DNA of 20,843 nt from an uncultured Methylophaga sp. (GCA_946885755.1 CAMPHB010000002.1:1-20843), one strand, 5' to 3'. Positions 1 to 8,753 are shown, counted from the stretch's first letter. Notes: a model not told the origin generated them from the letters alone. A program made the numbers and translations.

Positions 1-1
1 C

Positions 2-565
2 ACGCTGGGTGAACATTTAGCCAATTTTGTCCCCGGTCATCCGATTGCCGGTACTGAAAAAAGTGGCCCTTCAGCTGCGTTTGCGGAACTCTATGAAGCC
101 CACCGGGTAGTGCTGACACCGACTATTGAGACGGCAGCTGAGGCGGTGCAAACCGTGCAACAAATGTGGCAGCAGGCCGGTGCTGAAGTGTTTGTGATGG
201 ATGTGTTGCAGCACGATATTGTGCTGGCAGCGACCAGTCATTTGCCGCATGTGCTGGCCTTTAACCTGGTCGGTATGCTGGCCGAGCGTGACGATTGCGA
301 AGAAGTGCTACGTTATGCGGCAGGTGGTTTTCGGGATTTCTCACGAATTGCCTCCAGTGATGCTGTGATGTGGCGGGATATCTGTCTTGGTAACCGCGAT
401 GCCATTCTTGAATTATTACGTCAGTATCGCAGTGGCCTCGATAAAATCGAAGCCGCTATCCGTGAAGATAACGGCGCTTATTTGATTGATATTTTTGGTC
501 GGGCCAAAAAAGCCCGTGACAGCCGCTTTGCTGAGCCGGGTTTAACCGATAACAGCGAAGTTTAA
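2..565 (+). CDS. tyrA: Prephenate dehydrogenase, C-terminal part (gene enters from the left edge)
   Basis: The reading frame is open from base 2, so the gene starts outside the window; about 187 residues are visible. TyrA oxidatively decarboxylates prephenate to 4-hydroxyphenylpyruvate with NAD(P)+ in tyrosine synthesis, in the cytoplasm. The motif GHPIAGTEKSG near the visible start (bases about 38-70) is the conserved prephenate dehydrogenase signature, holding the His and Gly residues around the substrate pocket. The helical remainder (SHLPHVLAFNLV, then GGFRDFSRIASSD) matches the family's C-terminal dimerisation domain. No ACT regulatory domain follows. The stop codon shares one base with the aroA start (TAATG), so the two are translationally coupled; in Pseudomonas relatives the same two enzymes are fused into one protein. 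The usual N-terminal NAD(P)-binding fold is not visible here. Confidence 0.93.
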   Translation, partial: TLGEHLANFVPGHPIAGTEKSGPSAAFAELYEAHRVVLTPTIETAAEAVQTVQQMWQQAGAEVFVMDVLQHDIVLAATSHLPHVLAFNLVGMLAERDDCEEVLRYAAGGFRDFSRIASSDAVMWRDICLGNRDAILELLRQYRSGLDKIEAAIREDNGAYLIDIFGRAKKARDSRFAEPGLTDNSEV

Positions 566-1902
566 TGGAGCAAAGTCCCATCGTGAGTGAACAAGCCGAT
601 TTACAGTTTATTGTCCAGCCCGGTGGCAAATTAACCGGCAGCCTGCGGGTGCCGGGTGATAAGTCGATTTCACATCGCACCATTATGCTGGGCTCACTGG
701 CAGAAGGCGTTTCAGAGGTCAGTGGTTTTCTCGAAGGCGAAGATGCACTGGCGACGCTGGCAGCATTTCGTGCCATGGGCGTCACAATTGACGGCCCGGA
801 TAACGGTAAAGTGACGATTCATGGCGTGGGCATGCATGGCCTTAAAGCGCCCGGAAAAGATTTGTATGTCGGCAACTCCGGCACCTCAATTCGTTTATTA
901 AGCGGACTGCTCTCAGGACAATCATTTGATGTGACCATGAGCGGCGACGCCTCATTATCCAAACGGCCGATGCAGCGGGTCACTGAACCATTGGCATTAA
1001 TGGGCGCAAAGATTGATTCAAATACTGGCAAACCACCGTTGACGATTCATGGTGGCACCTCACTGAAGGGCATTGATTATCAACTGCCGATGGCCAGTGC
1101 CCAGGTGAAATCCTGTTTATTGCTGGCCGGTATGTATGCTGAAGGTGAAACCAGCGTTACCGAACCGGCACCGACCCGTGATCATACTGAACGGATGCTC
1201 ACCGGAATGGGTTATCCGGTCACGGTAAACGGCAACCGAATCAGCATTCAGAGCGGCGGTAAATTAACCGCAGCAAAAATTGATGTGCCGGCCGATATTT
1301 CTTCGGCAACGTTTTTTATGGTCGGCGCGGTAATTGCCCCTGGATCGGATGTGACTTTGCTGCATGTCGGTATCAACCCGACCCGTATAGGTATTATCAA
1401 TATTCTGCGGCTGATGGGCGCCGATATTACGCTCAGCAATGAACAGGTAACCGGTGGTGAACCGGTCGCTGATATCCGGGTACGTTATGCGCCGCTGCAC
1501 GGTATTCAGATTCCTGAAGATCAGGTACCGCTGGCCATTGATGAGTTTCCGGCGATTTTTATTGCTGCGGCCTGTGCGCAAGGGGAAACCGTGCTGACCG
1601 GCGCTGAAGAATTGCGGGTTAAAGAAAGCGATCGGATTCAGGTGATGGCCGATGGTCTGCAAACGCTGGGTATTGATGCCCGGCCAACGGCCGATGGCAT
1701 GATTATTCAGGGCGGTGTCATCGGCAGTGGTGAAATTAACAGTCACGGTGACCACCGGATTGCCATGTCGTTTGCCATGGCCGCCTTGCAGGCGGGCGGC
1801 ACCATTCATATCCATGATTGTGCCAATGTGGCGACATCGTTCCCGGGCTTTGTGGAATTGGCGCAAACAGCCGGTTTGCAAATTGAGACAGTTGATGACT
1901 GA
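565..1902 (+). CDS. aroA: 3-phosphoshikimate 1-carboxyvinyltransferase (EPSP synthase), class II-like
   Basis: AroA transfers the enolpyruvyl group of phosphoenolpyruvate to shikimate-3-phosphate, step six of the shikimate pathway. The 445-residue protein shows PGDKSISHR (residues 30-38) with the substrate-binding Lys-Ser pair, [11 protein letters not shown] (102-112), [10 protein letters not shown] (127-136) and, near the C-terminus, [11 protein letters not shown] and RVKESDRI. The [10 protein letters not shown] form and the EGED motif near residue 58 resemble class II enzymes (CP4/Bacillus type) rather than the E. coli class I form. The glycine of GNSGT, whose change to alanine underlies natural glyphosate tolerance in CP4, is retained. 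The ATG at 565 overlaps the tyrA stop by one base; a GTG at 583 (MSEQAD) is a possible alternative start. cmk begins inside its last codons. Confidence 0.96.
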   Translation: MEQSPIVSEQADLQFIVQPGGKLTGSLRVPGDKSISHRTIMLGSLAEGVSEVSGFLEGEDALATLAAFRAMGVTIDGPDNGKVTIHGVGMHGLKAPGKDLYVGNSGTSIRLLSGLLSGQSFDVTMSGDASLSKRPMQRVTEPLALMGAKIDSNTGKPPLTIHGGTSLKGIDYQLPMASAQVKSCLLLAGMYAEGETSVTEPAPTRDHTERMLTGMGYPVTVNGNRISIQSGGKLTAAKIDVPADISSATFFMVGAVIAPGSDVTLLHVGINPTRIGIINILRLMGADITLSNEQVTGGEPVADIRVRYAPLHGIQIPEDQVPLAIDEFPAIFIAAACAQGETVLTGAEELRVKESDRIQVMADGLQTLGIDARPTADGMIIQGGVIGSGEINSHGDHRIAMSFAMAALQAGGTIHIHDCANVATSFPGFVELAQTAGLQIETVDD

Positions 1903-2557
1903 TATTCCGGTATTGACCATTGATGGTCCCAGCGGCTCCGGAAAAGGCACCTTGGCACAGCGGATGGCCGCTGAACTGGGCTGGCATTATCTGGACAGCG
2001 GCGCTTTATATCGGGTGCTGGCACAACCGGCGTTACAGGCAGAGATTGATTTGGCAGATGAGTCGGCACTGGCTGAATTAGCTGCGACATTACCGGTAAC
2101 TTTCGACGTTGAAGCAGACAAGCTGACAGTTTTATTAAACGATCAGGATGTATCTTTGCTGATCCGCAGTGAGCAGGCAGGCAATGCTGCTTCCAAAGTG
2201 GCAGCTATTCCGGCTGTACGCAGTGCCTTATTACAACGGCAGCGGGATTTTCGGCAGTTACCGGGCCTGGTCACCGATGGCCGCGATATGGGCACCGTGG
2301 TATTTCCCGATGCGCCATTTAAAGTGTACTTAACGGCCAGCGCCGAAGTGCGTGCTTCGCGCCGCTATAAGCAGTTGAAAGAAAAAGGAATTGATAGTAA
2401 CCTTGCCGATCTTATTAAAGAAATCACCGAGCGTGATGAACGAGACCAGCAGCGCGATGTGGCACCACTAAAGCCCGCCGCAGATGCCATTATCCTCGAT
2501 TCTACTGCGTTAGGGATTGATGCTGTTTTTCAACGGGTCAGTGAATTGGTTCGCTGA
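1895..2557 (+). CDS. cmk: Cytidylate kinase
   Basis: Cmk phosphorylates CMP and dCMP with ATP, recycling pyrimidine nucleotides in the cytoplasm. The 220-residue product opens with an ATP-binding P-loop, [10 protein letters not shown] (residues 10-19), followed by [13 protein letters not shown], the start of the CMP-binding region. [16 protein letters not shown] and the lid segment [10 protein letters not shown] are typical of the family, and E. coli Cmk is of similar length (227). The frame is open further upstream, to 1715, but that stretch lies inside aroA and looks nothing like Cmk. The ATG at 1895, with a weak GAGA six bases before it, gives the expected N-terminus [11 protein letters not shown]. 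It overlaps aroA by 8 nt, so translation is probably coupled. It is the last gene before the terminator at 2570-2600. Confidence 0.96.
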   Translation: MTDIPVLTIDGPSGSGKGTLAQRMAAELGWHYLDSGALYRVLAQPALQAEIDLADESALAELAATLPVTFDVEADKLTVLLNDQDVSLLIRSEQAGNAASKVAAIPAVRSALLQRQRDFRQLPGLVTDGRDMGTVVFPDAPFKVYLTASAEVRASRRYKQLKEKGIDSNLADLIKEITERDERDQQRDVAPLKPAADAIILDSTALGIDAVFQRVSELVR

Positions 2558-2569
2558 TTCTTTTGGGTG

Positions 2570-2600
2570 ACTTAAGCGGATGGTCCGTTTGAGTTTTTTT
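2570..2600 (+). terminator. Intrinsic terminator after cmk
   Basis: ACTTAAGCGGA (2570-2580) pairs with TCCGTTTGAGT (2584-2594) over 11 bp, with two G-U wobbles, around a 3-nt loop. A run of seven T (2594-2600) follows directly. It ends the tyrA-aroA-cmk transcript and separates it from rpsA. Confidence 0.85.
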
Positions 2601-2608
2601 GTAACTAT

Positions 2609-2623
2609 CCTGCTTTAAGCAGG
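2609..2623 (+). promoter_or_regulatory. Hairpin in the rpsA leader
   Basis: CCTGCT and AGCAGG form a perfect 6-bp stem with loop TTA, 45 bases before the rpsA start. It lacks a T-run, so it is probably not a terminator. In E. coli the rpsA leader folds into hairpins through which S1 represses its own translation; a similar role here is inference. I could not pick out a convincing -10/-35 pair between 2601 and 2660. Confidence 0.4.
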
Positions 2624-2668
2624 TTTAACGGGTGATTCTGTATCTATGCAGGATCAAGGATGTCAATA

Positions 2669-4342
2669 ATGAGCGAAAGCTTTGCAGAACTCTTTGAAGA
2701 GAGTCTAAACGCCACACCAATGCAACCAGGCAAAATTGTCACCGGTACGGTGGTCAATGTCGGTCCTGACGTGGTGATGGTTAATGCCGGTCTGAAATCT
2801 GAAGGTGCCATTCCAGTTTCTGAATTCCTGAACGAGAAAGGTGAAATCACCGTTTCTGTCGGTGATTTGGTCGATGTATCACTGGAATCTCTGGAAGATG
2901 GTTTTGGTGCAACCCAGTTGTCACGTGAAAAAGCCAAAGCGGCTGAAGCATGGGTCCGTCTGGAACATGCCTTCGAAGCCAACGAAACAGTTACCGGTAT
3001 CATTTCAGGTAAAGTCAAAGGCGGTTTCACCGTCGATCTGGAAAATATCCGTGCCTTCCTGCCGGGTTCTCTGGTCGATGTGCGCCCAATCCGCGATACC
3101 GCACACCTGGAAAACAAAGAGCTGGAGTTCAAGCTCATTAAACTGGATCGTCCACGCAACAATATCGTTGTGTCACGTCGTGCCATTATGGAACAGGAAA
3201 ACAGCGCAGAGCGTGAAGCACTGCTGGAAACCCTGGAAGAAGGCAAAGTCGTTAAAGGTATCGTTAAGAACCTGACTGACTACGGCGCATTCGTTGATCT
3301 GGGTGGCATTGATGGTCTGCTGCATATCACTGATATGGCCTGGAAACGTGTTAAACACCCATCAGAAGTTGTGGCCATTGGCGACGAAATCGATGTTCAG
3401 GTTCTGAAATTTGATAAAGAACGTGAGCGTGTATCGCTGGGTCTGAAACAACTGGGAGACGATCCATGGAAAGACATCGCCCGTCGTTATCCGAACAGCA
3501 CCCGTATCCACGGTAAAGTCACCAACATTGCTGACTACGGCTGTTTCGTTGAAATCGAAGATGGCGTTGAAGGTTTGGTTCACATGTCTGAAATGGACTG
3601 GACCAACAAAAACGTTCACCCGTCTAAACTGGTTTCTTTGGGTGATGAAGTTGAAGTCATGGTGTTGGATATTGACGCAGAACGTCGTCGTATCTCACTG
3701 GGTATCAAACAATGCCAGGCGAATCCTTGGGAAGAGTTTGCCATGACCCATAACAAAGGTGACAAAGTCAGCGGTGCGATTAAATCAATCACCGACTTTG
3801 GTATCTTTATCGGTCTGGATGGCGGTATCGATGGTCTGATCCACTTGTCAGATATTTCTTGGGAAGAAGAAAACGAAGAACTGATTCGTGACTTCAAGAA
3901 AGGCGATGACGTAGAAGCCGTGGTGCTGGCAATTGACCCTGAACGTGAGCGTATTTCGCTGGGTATCAAACAATTGCAAGACGACCCGTTCTCATCTTAC
4001 CTCTCTGAGCACCCACGCGGCAGCGTTGTTACCGGTAAAGTAACAGCAGTTGACGCCAAAGGCGCAACCATTGAGTTGGCAGAGGGCGTAGAAGGTTATG
4101 TCCGCGTTGCTGATATTTCACGTGAACGCATCGAAGATGCCAGCAAAGTGCTGAATATTGGTGATGAAGTGGAAGCCAAATTTACTGGCATGTCACGTAA
4201 AGATCGTACGTTGAACCTGTCTATCAAAGCTAAAGATGATCAAGACGAATCTGAAGCTGTGAAAGAGTACAGTAACGTTTCATCCGGCAATACCACGCTG
4301 GGTGATTTGCTCAAAGAGCAAATGGATCAAAAAGACAGCTAA
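2669..4342 (+). CDS. rpsA: 30S ribosomal protein S1
   Basis: S1 binds mRNA and brings it to the 30S subunit, especially messages with weak ribosome binding sites. The product from ATG 2669 is 557 residues, the same length as E. coli S1, and begins [13 protein letters not shown], matching the E. coli N-terminus. Six consecutive S1/OB-fold domains are visible. The first two are the divergent ribosome-binding ones; the later repeats carry the pattern [39 protein letters not shown] and [20 protein letters not shown], each ending near RISLGIKQ. The start at 2669 has AAGGA eight bases upstream. An in-frame ATG at 2660 would add three residues and cannot be excluded. Arg, Gly and Leu codons are biased to CGT, GGT and CTG, as in highly expressed genes. 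It stands between two intrinsic terminators and so is probably its own unit. Confidence 0.97.
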   Translation: MSESFAELFEESLNATPMQPGKIVTGTVVNVGPDVVMVNAGLKSEGAIPVSEFLNEKGEITVSVGDLVDVSLESLEDGFGATQLSREKAKAAEAWVRLEHAFEANETVTGIISGKVKGGFTVDLENIRAFLPGSLVDVRPIRDTAHLENKELEFKLIKLDRPRNNIVVSRRAIMEQENSAEREALLETLEEGKVVKGIVKNLTDYGAFVDLGGIDGLLHITDMAWKRVKHPSEVVAIGDEIDVQVLKFDKERERVSLGLKQLGDDPWKDIARRYPNSTRIHGKVTNIADYGCFVEIEDGVEGLVHMSEMDWTNKNVHPSKLVSLGDEVEVMVLDIDAERRRISLGIKQCQANPWEEFAMTHNKGDKVSGAIKSITDFGIFIGLDGGIDGLIHLSDISWEEENEELIRDFKKGDDVEAVVLAIDPERERISLGIKQLQDDPFSSYLSEHPRGSVVTGKVTAVDAKGATIELAEGVEGYVRVADISRERIEDASKVLNIGDEVEAKFTGMSRKDRTLNLSIKAKDDQDESEAVKEYSNVSSGNTTLGDLLKEQMDQKDS

Positions 4343-4355
4343 AACTGTCATTGGG

Positions 4356-4388
4356 CAGGCATCCGGCAGCGCCGGGTGCCTGTTTTTT
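4356..4388 (+). terminator. Intrinsic terminator after rpsA
   Basis: CAGGCATCCGGC (4356-4367) pairs with GCCGGGTGCCTG (4371-4382) over 12 bp, with one wobble, around an AGC loop. Six T (4383-4388) follow. This is a strong, textbook-like structure 14 bases after the rpsA stop. Confidence 0.92.
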
Positions 4389-4458
4389 GCTCTTAACAAG
4401 CAGAGCAATCACTGATGAGCCAGTTAAGGCTTAGTATTTTGCCGGGAAATTTGAACAC

Positions 4459-4752
4459 ATGACCAAATCTGATTTGATAGACATCCTATCTGAGAAACAA
4501 TCTCTATTGAATTATCGTGACGTCGAACTGGCCGTCAAATTGATCTTGGAACAAATGAGTGACAGCTTGTCGCGCGGAGATCGTATTGAAATCCGTGGTT
4601 TTGGCAGTTTTACGCTGCACCATCGTCCACCACGTGTTGGTCGTAATCCGAAAAGCGGAGAATCGGTGGATCTGGACGAAAAATATGTTCCGCATTTTAA
4701 ACCAGGTAAAGAATTACGTGACCGCGTCAACGAAGCGGCCAACCTGTCTTAA
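4459..4752 (+). CDS. ihfB: Integration host factor subunit beta
   Basis: IHF-beta pairs with IHF-alpha to make a heterodimer that bends DNA sharply at specific sites, assisting recombination, sigma-54 promoters and nucleoid organisation. The 97-residue product starts [10 protein letters not shown] and contains the DNABII-family signature [20 protein letters not shown] (about residues 42-61), which forms the DNA-contacting arm with its conserved proline (in GRNPKSG, 61-67). It ends [16 protein letters not shown], almost identical to E. coli IhfB and distinguishing it from HU and IHF-alpha. The position just after rpsA is conserved across gammaproteobacteria. The ribosome binding site is weak (GGGA about 12 bases upstream). 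A TAGTAT at 4432-4437 could be a -10 element, but I see no good -35 partner. Confidence 0.96.
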   Translation: MTKSDLIDILSEKQSLLNYRDVELAVKLILEQMSDSLSRGDRIEIRGFGSFTLHHRPPRVGRNPKSGESVDLDEKYVPHFKPGKELRDRVNEAANLS

Positions 4753-4755
4753 AAG

Positions 4756-5139
4756 ATGAAAATCAGTCAGGAAGCCATCACCGGCGCGCATCAAATTCGC
4801 GACTACGGTGACGGTTTTTTGCTGATACAACTCGCCGATGGTCAGACGCAACGTTTGACAGGCAATTTTCTTCTCGGCAGTGAACAGCTGCTAACATCCT
4901 CCGCAGCCATTACCGAATATTTTCCGGATACGGCAGCAATGACACAGTTAAATCAATTTGATCATGATGTTTTGATTGTGGTCACCAGCCCCAGAATTAA
5001 TGCCGAAACAGCCCAGTTAATGCAGCAAAGTCGCCGCGCCGGACTGAGCGCCGAATTTATGGCTTTGGGACCAGCCTGCCGCACCTTTAATCTATTGTTG
5101 GCAGAAGGCCGTAAACCGCTGATCTGGGCGAGTTTATAA
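4756..5139 (+). CDS. Mth938/DUF498-family protein (NDUFAF3-like fold), function unknown
   Basis: This 127-residue cytoplasmic protein fits the Mth938-like (DUF498) family, which includes mitochondrial complex I assembly factor NDUFAF3; the bacterial role is not established. The recognisable parts are the N-terminal IRDYGDGFLLI strand segment, the central HDVLIVVTSPRI, where the family usually has a glycine-rich LLLGTG-type turn, and the diagnostic C-terminal block ALGPACRTFNLLLAEGR (about 103-119). Length and architecture agree with a single-domain member. It begins three bases after the ihfB stop with little ribosome binding sequence of its own (AAAAG), so it is probably co-transcribed and translationally coupled with ihfB. 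I see no membrane segment or signal peptide. No obvious intrinsic terminator follows. Confidence 0.78.
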   Translation: MKISQEAITGAHQIRDYGDGFLLIQLADGQTQRLTGNFLLGSEQLLTSSAAITEYFPDTAAMTQLNQFDHDVLIVVTSPRINAETAQLMQQSRRAGLSAEFMALGPACRTFNLLLAEGRKPLIWASL

Positions 5140-5500
5140 TCACTTTGCGGACTAATTCAGAATCATTCTCAATTTGACACTTTAATGACAGTCGCAGTCT
5201 GTGAGGCAAGTCACTGTTTCTAAATAAAATGCTGCACTGTTAGTGACATAAAACAATGCATTCATCTTGACCCTCCTGATTGAAGTCAGGAAAATTCTCC
5301 CACGCTCCGCTAACAGCCGGGCACAGTTTTACTAAAATTCTTGTCTTAAATTGATGTAGATCAAGCAACTGGATACAACAGTTGACGGCGTTTTGCGGTA
5401 AACTTTGTCGTAGCTTTGATGCTGAGAAATGAAATGGGTCTGCTTCTATTTCAATAACAAGAAGTCGAGAGAGTAACTCACAGAATAAGGTGTGATCGCT
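5140..5500. other. Non-coding region upstream of ccoN
   Basis: This ~360-bp stretch holds no convincing gene on either strand. Its contents are a perfect FNR/ANR box (5351-5364), a stem-loop TCCTGAT-TGAA-GTCAGGA (5274-5291) with no T-run, and an AT-rich TTCAGAATCATTCTCAATTT at 5157-5176 that loosely resembles a Fur box. A TTGACA at 5174-5179 has no good -10 partner. The last ~100 bp before ccoN would be a long 5' leader if transcription starts near the usual distance from the FNR box. Confidence 0.6.
5351..5364 (+). promoter_or_regulatory. FNR/ANR binding site upstream of ccoN
   Basis: TTGATGTAGATCAA matches the FNR/ANR consensus TTGAT-N4-ATCAA at all ten specified positions. It lies 137 bp before the ccoN start, where oxygen-sensing FNR-type regulators commonly activate cbb3 oxidase operons under low oxygen. 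A class II position (-41.5) would put the transcription start near 5399, but the bases at the expected -10 (GGCGTT) are poor. TAAACT at 5399-5404 is a better -10 candidate but gives an unusual spacing. The site itself is seen; the exact promoter is not resolved. Confidence 0.82.
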
Positions 5501-6925
5501 ATGCAAGCGAAACAAGAGCAATACAACTATGACATCGTCAAGTGGTTTGCCTATATGGCCTGTGTTTATCTGGTCATTGGTACAGGCATTGGTGTCTGGA
5601 TAGCGTCAGAACTGGCGTGGCCGGTGCTGAACTTTGATAACCCCTATATTTCCTTTGGCCGCTTGCGTCCATTACATACCAACACAGTGATTTTTGCTTT
5701 CAGTGGCTGCACACTGATGGCGACCGCTTTTTATGTGGTCCAGCGTACTTCCGGAGTACGTTTGTGGAGTGACAAACTGGCGTGGTTCACATTCTGGGGT
5801 TGGAATCTGGTCTGGATTGGCGCGCTGATTACTCTGCCACTGGGGTTCACCCAATCTAAAGAATATGCTGAAATGGAATGGCCTTTAGATATCCTGATCG
5901 CCGCGGTCTGGATCGCCTATATGTTCAATTTCATTATGACTTTGTCGATTCGCCGTAACTCACACATTTACGTGGCCAACTGGTTCTTCCTGGCCATGAT
6001 GATCATGATTACCTATCTGCATGTTGTTAATAATCTGTCGATTCCGGTCGGCATGTGGAAATCGTATTCAATTTTTGCTGGTGTCCAGGATGCCATGATC
6101 CAATGGTGGTGGGGACATAATGCGGTTGGCTTCCTGCTGACGGCCGGCTTTTTGGGCATCATGTACTACTTTGTACCCAAACAAGCGAACCGGCCGATTT
6201 ATTCTTACCGTTTGTCGGTTATTCACTTCTGGGCACTTGTGTTCGGTTACGTCTGGCTGGGTGCCCACCATTTGCAATATACCGCCTTACCAGACTGGAC
6301 TGGTTCGCTGGGTGCGGCAATTTCGCTGGCGATGATTATTCCATCATGGGGCGGTGCTCTGAACGGTATGTTCACCTTAAGCGGTGCCTGGGATAAATTA
6401 CGCACCGACTACATTTTGCGATTCCTGATTGTGTCTTTGGCGTTTTATGCGATGTCGACTTTTGAAGGCCCGGTCATGGCTTCAAAAACTGTTAACGCTT
6501 TATCTCACTACACTGACTGGACTATCGGACACGTGCATTCCGGTGCACTTGGCTGGGTTGCCATGGTTTCTATCGGTGCGCTGTATCACATGGTTGAACG
6601 GATGTGGGGTACCCGCATGTACTCGATCAGACTGGTCAACTTGCATTTCTGGCTGGCAACGATTGGTACTGCCGTTTACATCACGGCCATGTGGGTTGCA
6701 GGCATTATGCAGGGCTTGATGTGGCGTGCTTATGATGAGTACGGCAACTTGGCTTACACCTTTGTTGAGTCTGTGGCGCAAATGCATCCTTATTATGCGA
6801 TGCGGGCGATTGGTGGCTTCATCTTCTTCACCGGCGCTGTGATCATGCTTTATAACGTGACCGTGACCATTCGCCGGGCTGTCGCCAAACCGTCTGCCGA
6901 AATGGCCACTGCAGCGAATATTTGA
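5501..6925 (+). CDS. ccoN: cbb3-type cytochrome c oxidase subunit I (catalytic)
   Basis: CcoN is the inner-membrane catalytic subunit of the high-affinity cbb3 oxidase: it reduces O2 to water at a heme b3-CuB centre and pumps protons. The product is 474 residues from ATG 5501, with about twelve hydrophobic helices. Ligands line up with the Pseudomonas stutzeri enzyme shifted by one residue: His59 (RLRPLHTN) and His346 for low-spin heme b, His344 for heme b3, and His206, His256 and His257 for CuB. Tyr250 sits in the place of the His-cross-linked tyrosine. An in-frame GTG at 5492 is possible but has no spacing from the AATAAGG at 5484-5490; ATG 5501 lies ten bases after it and fits the family N-terminus. 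It is the first gene of the oxidase operon, and ccoO starts ten bases after its stop. Confidence 0.97.
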   Translation: MQAKQEQYNYDIVKWFAYMACVYLVIGTGIGVWIASELAWPVLNFDNPYISFGRLRPLHTNTVIFAFSGCTLMATAFYVVQRTSGVRLWSDKLAWFTFWGWNLVWIGALITLPLGFTQSKEYAEMEWPLDILIAAVWIAYMFNFIMTLSIRRNSHIYVANWFFLAMMIMITYLHVVNNLSIPVGMWKSYSIFAGVQDAMIQWWWGHNAVGFLLTAGFLGIMYYFVPKQANRPIYSYRLSVIHFWALVFGYVWLGAHHLQYTALPDWTGSLGAAISLAMIIPSWGGALNGMFTLSGAWDKLRTDYILRFLIVSLAFYAMSTFEGPVMASKTVNALSHYTDWTIGHVHSGALGWVAMVSIGALYHMVERMWGTRMYSIRLVNLHFWLATIGTAVYITAMWVAGIMQGLMWRAYDEYGNLAYTFVESVAQMHPYYAMRAIGGFIFFTGAVIMLYNVTVTIRRAVAKPSAEMATAANI

Positions 6926-6935
6926 GGAAATCGGA

Positions 6936-7616
6936 ATGGCTAAACATAAGAACAACAAGCGCGTTAGCTTCCAGGAGTGGGTTGAGCAAAACGTTTGGGG
7001 CTTAGTGCTGGCAACGGCGCTGGTGGTATCGGTTGGCGGTATTGTTGAAATCGTGCCACTGTTCTATCTGGACACGACTTTTGAAGATGACGTGTTTCCG
7101 GAATATGAAGAACTGAAAGGTGTGCGTCCCTATACTGCGCTGGAACTCGCCGGCCGTGATGTTTACCAGCGTGAAGGCTGCTATTTGTGTCACTCGCAAA
7201 TGGTCCGCCCATTCCGCGATGAAAAAGATCGTTATGGCCATTACTCGTTGGCCGTGGAATCAAAATACGATCATCCGTTCCAATGGGGTTCCAAGCGTAC
7301 CGGTCCGGACTTAGCGCGTGTTGGTGGCAAATATTCAGACGCCTGGCATATCCAGCATTTACGTGATCCACGCAGTGTGGTGCCGGAATCGATTATGCCT
7401 CGTTACCCCTGGCTGGAGGAAGCCACCGTTGATGGTGACGGCATGGTCAAACGCCTGAAAGCCATGAAAACCCTTGGCGTACCTTATAGCGATGAAGATA
7501 TTAAAGGTGCTGCCGAAGCGGTAGCGGGCAAAACAGAAATGCAAGCTTTGGTAGCGTATTTGCAAGTGCTTGGCACCATGGTCAAATTCGAACCAGGCAG
7601 GGATTATCGTGAATAA
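6936..7616 (+). CDS. ccoO: cbb3-type cytochrome c oxidase subunit II (mono-heme cytochrome c)
   Basis: CcoO carries one heme c in the electron path from CcoP to CcoN. The 226-residue product has one N-terminal membrane anchor (about residues 21-44) and then a periplasmic domain. The heme-binding motif is CYLCH (Cys82, Cys85, His86) in the family block [18 protein letters not shown]. The likely axial Met is Met154 in [31 protein letters not shown] is also diagnostic. A GAGGAAA ribosome binding site overlaps the ccoN stop, and the end of ccoO overlaps ccoQ by 8 nt. Length agrees with family members (about 200-240). Confidence 0.97.
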   Translation: MAKHKNNKRVSFQEWVEQNVWGLVLATALVVSVGGIVEIVPLFYLDTTFEDDVFPEYEELKGVRPYTALELAGRDVYQREGCYLCHSQMVRPFRDEKDRYGHYSLAVESKYDHPFQWGSKRTGPDLARVGGKYSDAWHIQHLRDPRSVVPESIMPRYPWLEEATVDGDGMVKRLKAMKTLGVPYSDEDIKGAAEAVAGKTEMQALVAYLQVLGTMVKFEPGRDYRE

Positions 7617-7821
7617 ACTCCAGTCTTATTTTGAGACTAACTGGAGTGCCATGACTATCAATGATTGGATCGGCACCATTCTGACAGTCATTGTTTTCCT
7701 GTTAATGCTGGGTATGTATATCTGGGTATTGCGCCCGAAAAACAAAGACAAACTCGAAGCGCATCGTAACCTGCCGCTTAATGATGATGCTGAGAGAAAT
7801 TCGGAGAAAAAAGATGGCTGA
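7609..7821 (+). CDS. ccoQ: cbb3-type cytochrome c oxidase subunit CcoQ
   Basis: CcoQ is a small single-helix membrane subunit that stabilises the cbb3 complex. One transmembrane helix (about residues 20-42 of 70) is followed by [17 protein letters not shown], which corresponds to the RxKKxFDEAxxLPF-type tail of known CcoQ proteins, and an acidic, charged end. I chose GTG 7609, five bases after AGGGA (7599-7603), giving an 8-nt overlap with ccoO. An internal ATG at 7651, preceded by GGAG at four bases, would give a 56-residue protein closer to the size of Pseudomonas CcoQ, so the start is uncertain. Its stop overlaps the ccoP start by 8 nt. Confidence 0.88.
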   Translation: MNKLQSYFETNWSAMTINDWIGTILTVIVFLLMLGMYIWVLRPKNKDKLEAHRNLPLNDDAERNSEKKDG

Positions 7822-8740
7822 TAACAATAAGAATCCGCATGAGTGTCCGGATACGGGCCATGAATGGGATGGTATTAAAGAACTGACCAATCCGCCGCCA
7901 CGCTGGTGGGTCATTGCCCTATACCTGAGCGGTTTACTGGTACTGGTATATTTTATTTTGTATCCGTCATTACCGCTGATTAATGACAGCACCAAAGGGC
8001 TATTGGGCTGGACCATGATCAAGGAATACAAAGAAGATCTGGCCGAAGTTGAAGCCCGTCGCTCACCTTATGAAGATAAATTAGCAGCAATGACAGCCGC
8101 TGAAATTCTCGAAGATGAAGAATTGCGTAACTATGCGGTTGGATCCAGCAAGGTGCTTTACGGTGATAACTGTGCCGCTTGTCATGGTACCGGCGGCCAG
8201 CCTCAGGTGGGGTCAGGTTATCCGATTTTGGCTGACGATGACTGGTTATATGGCGGCACCGTCGACAAAATTGTCGAAACCCTTGCTAAAGGCCGTCAAG
8301 GCATGATGCCGGCGCATAAAGAAATGCTGACCGATGAGGAAGTTGATAGCCTGGTGCAATTTGTTATCAACAGCTCAAACGACCAGGCGACTGACGCTGG
8401 CTGGAAACTATATAACGATAAAGGTTGTGTGGCCTGTCATGGTGAAGACGCCGGCGGTATTCAGCAACTCGGTTCGGCAAATCTCAGTGATAAAATCTGG
8501 CGCTTCTCCGGTGAGCCGGATGAGATCCGCCATACCATTCTGCATGGGGTAAACGATACCAGTGATCCGCAAACCCGTATTGCTGTTATGCCGGGTTGGA
8601 ATGAAAAACTGGCGGTCAGACTTGAAGCCGAACAATGGGAGGAAGAACCAGAGTATGACGGTACTGAAACCCAGCGTCTGAGTGAAACCGAAATTAAAAA
8701 ACTGGCGGTTTATGTTCACCAGTTAGGTGGTGGTGAATAA
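7814..8740 (+). CDS. ccoP: cbb3-type cytochrome c oxidase subunit III (di-heme cytochrome c)
   Basis: CcoP receives electrons from soluble or membrane c-type cytochromes and passes them to CcoO. The 308-residue protein starts with a short cytoplasmic segment ending in the family-typical HEWDGIKELTNPPPRWW, then one membrane helix (about 32-50). The periplasmic part has two cytochrome c domains with heme motifs CAACH (120-124) and CVACH (205-209), and candidate Met ligands in GMMPAH (163-168) and AVMPGW. It has a single N-terminal helix, unlike CcoP forms with two. ATG 7814 follows GGAGAAAAAAG and overlaps ccoQ by 8 nt; upstream in-frame codons back to 7781 do not resemble the family. A GC-rich hairpin follows its stop. 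Confidence 0.96.
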   Translation: MADNNKNPHECPDTGHEWDGIKELTNPPPRWWVIALYLSGLLVLVYFILYPSLPLINDSTKGLLGWTMIKEYKEDLAEVEARRSPYEDKLAAMTAAEILEDEELRNYAVGSSKVLYGDNCAACHGTGGQPQVGSGYPILADDDWLYGGTVDKIVETLAKGRQGMMPAHKEMLTDEEVDSLVQFVINSSNDQATDAGWKLYNDKGCVACHGEDAGGIQQLGSANLSDKIWRFSGEPDEIRHTILHGVNDTSDPQTRIAVMPGWNEKLAVRLEAEQWEEEPEYDGTETQRLSETEIKKLAVYVHQLGGGE

Positions 8741-8753
8741 ACCGGAATCTATC

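Noticed and set aside
1715..1894. Upstream in-frame extension of cmk
   Set aside because: These 60 codons overlap aroA in another frame and do not look like cytidylate kinase; the P-loop is at the expected distance from ATG 1895.
1264..1950. A 228-codon open frame on the minus strand inside aroA
   Set aside because: It lies wholly opposite aroA and the cmk start, has no family resemblance and no ribosome binding site; a shadow of the coding strand.
2644..3246. A 200-codon minus-strand frame opposite rpsA
   Set aside because: Ser/Arg-rich translation typical of the reverse strand of a biased, highly expressed gene; no start signals.
5274..5291. Stem-loop TCCTGAT-TGAA-GTCAGGA as a terminator
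   Set aside because: Followed by AAAATT rather than a T-run, and on the opposite strand no T-run follows either.
5419..5457. A 12-codon upstream reading frame in the ccoN leader
   Set aside because: No ribosome binding site before its ATG and no run of regulatory codons that would suggest attenuation.
5240..5521. A 93-codon minus-strand frame in the ccoN upstream region
   Set aside because: It starts inside ccoN, crosses the FNR box, lacks a ribosome binding site and resembles no known protein.
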